Positions 25,021-29,641 of a DNA stretch of 29,641 bases are shown in pieces. Position numbers and translations under genes: made by a program. The notes under the pieces were generated by a model. That model worked only from the letters and a program-made list of their open reading frames with translations, was not told the origin of the DNA and made no database searches. Location: NCBI GenBank assembly GCA_002424305.1, contig DIQZ01000066.1, positions 1 to 29,641 of the forward strand, given 5' to 3'. The DNA comes from Firmicutes bacterium UBA5449. Its GTDB lineage: Bacteria; Bacillota; SHA-98; UBA4971. The stretch's first letter is position 1, and each line of letters begins with the position of its first letter.

Positions 25021-28000
25021 GTTGTCTCCCCCTTCTCCCCGGAAGTTGAGGTTATGTCTCCCTCTATCTTCGTCCAGAATTCGTCATCCTTTAGCTTCCT
25101 GATAGAGCTGTATTCGCTACCGGGAATCAAGATGTCAAACCCACATACAGGTTTGTACTCACAATACGTGCATGCCCTAAAAGTGCCTTGTCTGTATGGC
25201 TTTATCGCTATTTCCCCGGTGCAAATCGCTTGCGAGAGTTCCTTAATCTTGCCCTTTAGAAACTCGGATAATGCTTCATATTTCTCTTGTGGAATTACGC
25301 AGGTGCCTGACCCCTTTCGAGGTTTCCCTGCCTTCGTTACGCCTGCAGACACCAGATCGGATGCGCCCCCTCCTTTGACCTGCGAATCCATTAGTTCTAT
25401 TACATCAGCGTCGCCCACGATGATTCCGTCCATACGGAGCTTCTTCATACGCTGCTTTTCCAGATCATCGTCATTAAGCGGTGCTTTAGCTGAGATGATC
25501 GGGTCAGTCATTGGGAAGTATAGAGCTCCTGCAGGCCGGGCTTTTGTCTTAATCAAGCGTTCTGCATTTTCTACGGCAGTTACAAGATAGACAAGTAGCT
25601 GGAGAGCAAGCCCATAGTAGACCTCAGACAATCTCAGCTTGCGGATACTGCTCTTATAATCGATCACCCTTAAGTAGTAATCCTCCCCCGACTGCGCCAT
25701 ATCAACCCTGTCTATGCGTCCTCTAATGGCTACCTTCGCATCACTGTCAAGCTCAAGAGTAAGGGCAGGCAAATGCCCGGAGTCGCCGAAGACTACCTCA
25801 TGCCCCACAGGCTTAAACCTACTATACCTTTCATGCTCTGCTAAGGCATTTACTGAGTTTCTTACGATCCTCCTGAGGACTCTCGTCATATAACGATACT
25901 TAGCAGATGAAAGAAGAATCTCATTTTGAAGCTTTGGCACTAAATCCTCTACTACCTCCGCAACAAGCGTAGCAATTTCGTCAGCTTCCATCTCAGCAAG
26001 TTTCCCGGAATCGCCAAGGCGTGTAAATAAGTTCTTCATTGCCTCATGCATGAACATGCCCATCCCCGGGGGTTCCAACTCATACAGTTCTCTTTCAGTA
26101 AGGCCCAGGATATCCCCGGCAAAATGAGCAAACGGGCATGCCGCAAACCTCTCCAGCCTGGTTACACTGGTCCAGAAAGGGTCCTGAAAAAAAGACTGAA
26201 CTACCCATTCGCTGAGCTTTTCGGCACTGTTTGTAAAGTCGAGACTCCCTAGAACGAATCTGGCAGCTTTTTGCCGATCAGGGTTGCTTACAAGCCATTC
26301 ATAGACATCCAACCAGAATTCGTCCACATCTTGCCCTCGGAATCTCCTTTGAAAAACCCTGACCAGAAGCGCAACTGCCTTCCGCCCTGATGTAATATTG
26401 TCTAAAGCCTCTTCACCCGGCGAAGGAACATCCATCCCTCCAAACTCCTCTTTAAGCTTGGGAAAGAGCTCCCTGATTTGTCCTATCACTTGTGAAGGAC
26501 GCTTCGCTTTTCCTTCTCCGTCAGCAAGAGGATAGCTTATCATGAGAAACTCCCATGCTCTGGTGAGGGCTACGTAAACGTTATACTGCTCGTGGAATTG
26601 ATTAAGTCGGCTGTCCGGCGCAAAAGCTAAATTGAACTCTCCTAAGCCCTGCCTGTCACGATCAGTAAGAATCGTATCCTCAGGCACCCGTTTAGGGAAA
26701 GCATCGTATGTAGCTCCAATAAGGAAAGCGCCCCTTAGGGGAGGATGTCTTGATCTATCTACTGAACCTACTATTACCTGGTCTAAAGCAGGTGGAATAA
26801 GACCAAGGGTCAGACTCTCGAGGCCTGCTTCAACTACCTCCGTGAACTCCTTACAAGTTGCTTTTTTCTCACCCAACACCTCAACAACCTCATCAAGCAG
26901 ATCCAAAGTGGCGTTCCATACTTGTTCGTGTTCGCGAGCGCCTTCCGGATCCCCGGAGGCAACACACTCTTTGCGCCATTCCTCCAATTGCTCACCGATG
27001 CCGAGACCAGAAAGAAGCTCAAAAAGGGCGGTAGCCATGTCTCGGATAGAGAGGTCCCTTTCTTGCATCTTATGGTAGAAAGACGCCAAATCGCCGGTAG
27101 CAAGTAGCCTGATCTCATCAACACTCTCGCAGGTTATCTCGTCTTCAGGTAAGACTTCCGCATTCTCATCAAGATCATATGCCCGTGTGAACATCCAGGG
27201 CTTTTCATCAAGCCAAAGCCTTCCTTGAATCCCGTGGGCCAGCACGAAGTTCTCAAGCATATCGATCTTCCCGCGCTCAACCGGGATAAGATCTGTCTTC
27301 AAGTAGCGGAAAATCGGATCCTTCAGCCACCCACGAGAGACAACCTCAAGAGCGGATCTGATAAGTTCGATTAAGGGATGGTGTGATACAGGACGTCTCC
27401 TATCGATAAAGCAGGGAATCCCGTAGTCTCCGAAAATCGGCTCAATCAAGTCGTGATACTCGTCAAGCGCAGGCACTATCACCCCAATATCACGAAAGCG
27501 CATACCGTCTTCTCTTGAAAGTCTTAAGATTTCCCTGGCTACAGCCTCAACTTCGGCCCTGGGATTTGCTGCGGCGACAAGCCGAAGGCCTTGAGAGCTC
27601 CTGGAAAAAGGTTTGGGAGGCCTGGAAGCCAGCTCTTTTTCCAAATGGCAAAGAGCCGGTGCACGCTGAGGCGAGTCCTTACCGTCAAGGAGTAGGGGAG
27701 GCTCTATTGTTACATTGAGCTCGTAGGCGAGCTTTGAAAGGTAATCATACGTCTCCCAGGTAGGATGGAAGAGATCTATCTCCGTGAAAGGCTCATCAAT
27801 CTCTTTTGGGTCAAGACAAAGGGTTATATTGACCTCTCTGGCAGCCACAAGCAGTGCGCCGAGCACTGAATATTCCTGAGGAGTAAACCCACGAAACCCA
27901 TCCACCCAGATAGTTGCGTCCTGTACCAGGCTGGACTTGCCTATTCTCATTGCAGCGCAAGTCAGATACTCATCAGGGTCCAGATATCTATCGCTGAGGT

Positions 28001-28520
28001 ACTCGTGATAAGCATCGGTCAAAACCATGAGGTCATGCAGCTTGAGAGTAATGGGGGCATCCCCCATACCCCTTTTCTCCAACTCCCCGACAGCTCCTTC
28101 CAAATCGGCGAGGCTGATATTATACATTCTAAGCTCTTTCAAGGTAGAAGACAGACAAGACGCAAACCCGTACTGCGTGGATGCTGAAGCAAAGAGCCTG
28201 AGGTTGTCCACATTCTCCTGAACCAAGGACCTCAATGCCATGACCTTACCAAGCTCCTTTATGTGCCTTTGGCCTCCTCCTCCAAGCTCTGTCAGAACAC
28301 GGCTTGCAAGTCTCTTAAAACTAAGTGTCTGCGCCCTTGCAAAACCGTGTAGACCTGGCATGTTAACAAGCATATGCTCCATTTGGAATGTAGCTTGATC
28401 CGGAACAAGCAGAATAATAGGTGGGCCATAAGGATCTTGCATAAGGGCTTTCTTGATATTCTCAAGACAGGCGTGGGTTTTGCCTGTTCCCGCCCGTCCA
28501 AGTATGAATTTTACACTCAT
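25017..28520 (-). CDS. addB: AddAB helicase-nuclease subunit B
   Basis: Partner of AddA in double-strand-break resection; the family subunit that recognises Chi and carries the second nuclease. The N-terminal nucleotide-binding site GRAGTGKT is at residues 8-15. The RecB-type nuclease motif VIDYKSS is at Asp954 and Lys956. Four cysteines placed as in the family [4Fe-4S] staple are Cys795 (AACPFAHF) and Cys1117, Cys1120 and Cys1126 (CTYCEYKPVC). At 1167 residues it is full length and all catalytic residues appear intact. ATG 28520 has GGGGG 8 nt upstream. The upstream region holds short direct repeats and, further out, a large palindrome array. Confidence 0.97.
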   Translation of the reverse strand: MSVKFILGRAGTGKTHACLENIKKALMQDPYGPPIILLVPDQATFQMEHMLVNMPGLHGFARAQTLSFKRLASRVLTELGGGGQRHIKELGKVMALRSLVQENVDNLRLFASASTQYGFASCLSSTLKELRMYNISLADLEGAVGELEKRGMGDAPITLKLHDLMVLTDAYHEYLSDRYLDPDEYLTCAAMRIGKSSLVQDATIWVDGFRGFTPQEYSVLGALLVAAREVNITLCLDPKEIDEPFTEIDLFHPTWETYDYLSKLAYELNVTIEPPLLLDGKDSPQRAPALCHLEKELASRPPKPFSRSSQGLRLVAAANPRAEVEAVAREILRLSREDGMRFRDIGVIVPALDEYHDLIEPIFGDYGIPCFIDRRRPVSHHPLIELIRSALEVVSRGWLKDPIFRYLKTDLIPVERGKIDMLENFVLAHGIQGRLWLDEKPWMFTRAYDLDENAEVLPEDEITCESVDEIRLLATGDLASFYHKMQERDLSIRDMATALFELLSGLGIGEQLEEWRKECVASGDPEGAREHEQVWNATLDLLDEVVEVLGEKKATCKEFTEVVEAGLESLTLGLIPPALDQVIVGSVDRSRHPPLRGAFLIGATYDAFPKRVPEDTILTDRDRQGLGEFNLAFAPDSRLNQFHEQYNVYVALTRAWEFLMISYPLADGEGKAKRPSQVIGQIRELFPKLKEEFGGMDVPSPGEEALDNITSGRKAVALLVRVFQRRFRGQDVDEFWLDVYEWLVSNPDRQKAARFVLGSLDFTNSAEKLSEWVVQSFFQDPFWTSVTRLERFAACPFAHFAGDILGLTERELYELEPPGMGMFMHEAMKNLFTRLGDSGKLAEMEADEIATLVAEVVEDLVPKLQNEILLSSAKYRYMTRVLRRIVRNSVNALAEHERYSRFKPVGHEVVFGDSGHLPALTLELDSDAKVAIRGRIDRVDMAQSGEDYYLRVIDYKSSIRKLRLSEVYYGLALQLLVYLVTAVENAERLIKTKARPAGALYFPMTDPIISAKAPLNDDDLEKQRMKKLRMDGIIVGDADVIELMDSQVKGGGASDLVSAGVTKAGKPRKGSGTCVIPQEKYEALSEFLKGKIKELSQAICTGEIAIKPYRQGTFRACTYCEYKPVCGFDILIPGSEYSSIRKLKDDEFWTKIEGDITSTSGEKGETT

Positions 28521-28607
28521 GGATTATTCCCCCGCTCTCTCGTAAAATGTTCCTCTAATTGATGAAAAATCCTCTTTTCCGAGAGAACGATAGGTGGCTC
28601 CTCGATT

Positions 28608-28661
28608 TCTCTATAGGATGAACCCGGTAGGATGAACTCGCGTTGTCTCTATAGGATAAAC
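28608..28661. repeat. Short direct repeats upstream of addB
   Basis: TCTCTATAGGATGAAC (28608-28623) recurs as TCTCTATAGGATAAAC (28646-28661), 15 of 16 identical, with a shorter copy TAGGATGAAC at 28628-28637 between them. They lie 88-141 bp before the addB start, where a promoter or operator would be expected. A TTGCAA with a CTATAG 18 nt downstream on the minus strand is a weak promoter candidate overlapping the outer copy. Confidence 0.5.
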
Positions 28662-28762
28662 TTGCCATAACTTTGCAAGTCTCTGTTATACTCTCAACGA
28701 CCTGGACCGAGGACAACACAAGAGGATCGAGCATACTTCCACCCGATCTCAGCCATAGAGGC

Positions 28763-29256
28763 CTGCCCTATTTTCGATCACATACATCGCTGGCAGTGCT
28801 ACATATTCGACCATACTTTCATCTATTTTTATCCATAAACCGTCATTTGCTCCGATATGGATAAACTTGTAACCATATTTCTTAGAGCCTGCTCTATTTT
28901 TGACCACCCATACCCTGATCCGTGCTCGAAAATAGGACACCTTTTCCTAAATCTGCTTAAGTTATTAGATAGTTGCTCGACAATCGAGCACAGTTTCTAG
29001 AAACGTGCTTCAAAAACGAGCACCTTTTCAAAAAGCGTGTAAGAATTTCGAGCAGGCTATGCCAATAATCACCTAAAACATAGTCTTGGTGCTCGAATAT
29101 CTACCACTAAAACGAAAAACGTGGTAGGGAATAGAGCACCCTTGCCCATTAGTGTGCTTGATTCTCGAGCACCCTCAATCATTCTTAGGCTAATTCGTGA
29201 AAGTGTGCTAGAAATTAGAGCACTCATACCAAAAGTGTGGTCGAAATTCGACCACC
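28763..29256. repeat. Palindrome array 2: thirteen 20-bp imperfect palindromes in helical phase
   Basis: Units start at 28763, 28796, 28857 (weak), 28889, 28922, 28973, 29005, 29037, 29089, 29121, 29154, 29205 and 29237. Start-to-start distances are 33, 61, 32, 33, 51, 32, 32, 52, 32, 33, 51 and 32. Examples are GTGGTCGAAATTCGACCACC (29237), GTGCTAGAAATTAGAGCACT (29205), GTGCTTGATTCTCGAGCACC (29154) and TTGCTCGACAATCGAGCACA (28973). Triads recur with a 115-117 bp period (28973, 29089, 29205; 29005, 29121, 29237). Spacers of 12-13 and 31-32 bp are not conserved. No protein-coding gene is supported across this stretch. Confidence 0.85.
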
Positions 29257-29367
29257 TACCACTGAAGATTTCGCCGACCCGAACCACGTGAGGAAAGGAC
29301 GAGGAACCGAGCTCGTATTTCTTTCCAGATCCACTCGTATTCTGATCATTAGCACGTTGCAGCTAAT

Positions 29368-29397
29368 ATGACATTAGAAAACATGACATTAGAGAAC
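29368..29397. repeat. Tandem 15-bp direct repeat
   Basis: ATGACATTAGAAAAC is followed directly by ATGACATTAGAGAAC, 14 of 15 identical. It is in the upstream region of the gene starting at the right edge and just outside the palindrome array. Confidence 0.6.
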
Positions 29398-29418
29398 GTA
29401 ATAATTTCTGTGATGAGT

Positions 29419-29514
29419 ATCACAAGCTGCCTGTGAAATGATATTATCATTGTCAGAGGATGCCGATACGAAAGCGCCATCATTATCACAAACTGCTTAT
29501 GAGGTAACGATATT
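29419..29514. repeat. Diverged direct repeat upstream of the right-edge gene
   Basis: ATCACAAGCTGCCTGTGA (from 29419), followed by a nearby ATATTA, recurs as ATCACAAACTGCTTATGA (from 29485) with its own ATATTA. The copies are 66 bp apart. Possible regulator sites for the plus-strand gene starting at 29637; no family assigned. Confidence 0.45.
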
Positions 29515-29572
29515 ACAGACTCGTTACGGAGTGGAATCGCCACAGGTCACAAATGGCCGTTTCATGTTCCTC

Positions 29573-29601
29573 TTGACGTCATGGAGAACTTGAGGCATTC
29601 T
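29573..29601 (+). promoter_or_regulatory. Candidate promoter for the right-edge gene
   Basis: TTGACG (29573-29578, 5/6), 17 nt, then CATTCT (29596-29601, only 3/6). The leader would be about 30 nt to the ATG at 29637. Confidence 0.3.
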
Positions 29602-29636
29602 TTATCCGAAGGCCTGTTTGAAAAGGGAGGGGTATC

Positions 29637-29641
29637 ATGGG
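29637..29641 (+). CDS. Start of a gene running off the right edge
   Basis: ATG at 29637 is preceded by AAGGGAGGGG with a 4-6 nt gap, one of the strongest ribosome binding sites in the window. Only the first codon and a half are visible, so nothing can be said of the product. Confidence 0.55.

Noticed and set aside
28521..28760. LexA/DinR box controlling addB
   Set aside because: No CGAAC-N4-GTTCG-like dyad was found in the addB upstream region.
28763..29256. CRISPR array
   Set aside because: Units are 20-bp palindromes that vary at many positions and the gaps alternate between 12-13 and 31-32 bp. True CRISPR repeats are near identical with uniform spacers, and no cas gene is nearby.
29349..29543. 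Open frame of 64 codons, minus strand
   Set aside because: It has no ribosome binding site, runs through two sets of direct repeats and has no recognisable domain.

Overview
This window looks like chromosomal DNA from an anaerobic, endospore-forming member of the Firmicutes (Bacillota). The reasons are a SpoIIE sporulation phosphatase, a spoIIE-tilS-ftsH core locus, AddAB rather than RecBCD, a ThiT-type thiamine transporter behind a TPP riboswitch, a YknWXYZ-like export system, and a tungsten-type aldehyde:ferredoxin oxidoreductase with its own polyferredoxin. GTG and TTG starts preceded by strong purine-rich ribosome binding sites are common. No tRNA, rRNA, CRISPR array, transposase or phage gene was seen.

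Layout. 1-2.2 kb (minus): a four-cluster ferredoxin and an aldehyde:ferredoxin oxidoreductase cut by the left edge, translationally coupled. 2.5-10.4 kb (minus): spoIIE, tilS and ftsH in the usual Firmicutes order but with no hpt between tilS and ftsH, followed by a lone urocanase gene (hutU). A strong hairpin terminator sits in the short ftsH-hutU gap and leaves almost no room for a separate hutU promoter. 10.4-11.4 kb: about 520 bp with no recognisable gene, then the 5'-truncated end of an S41 peptidase gene lying against the permease gene. 11.4-15.9 kb: a membrane fusion protein, ABC ATPase and FtsX/MacB-type permease operon (minus), with a Yip1-domain membrane protein divergent to it. Together they make all four parts of a YknWXYZ-like system. 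16-19 kb (minus): adenine deaminase and a D-2-hydroxyacid dehydrogenase. 19-20.9 kb (plus): TPP riboswitch with terminator, thiT, and a small Myb-like plus coiled-coil protein of unknown function. 21.2-28.5 kb (minus): the addB-addA helicase-nuclease operon. 28.5-29.6 kb: more than 1.1 kb without a gene, ending in a ribosome binding site and ATG at the right edge.

The most unusual feature is non-coding. Between addB and the right-edge gene lies an array of thirteen 20-bp imperfect palindromes (best copy GTGGTCGAAATTCGACCACC). Their start-to-start distances are 32-33 or 51-52 bp, with one of 61, close to whole numbers of DNA helical turns. The sites come in triads that repeat every 115-117 bp, while the spacers are not conserved. 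A diverged, shorter copy of the same element lies downstream of addA, in the same orientation, directly after the Myb-like/coiled-coil gene, so the addBA operon is flanked by the two. I do not recognise this element. A phased protein-binding array or an RNA/cruciform-forming repeat are the two readings I consider most likely.
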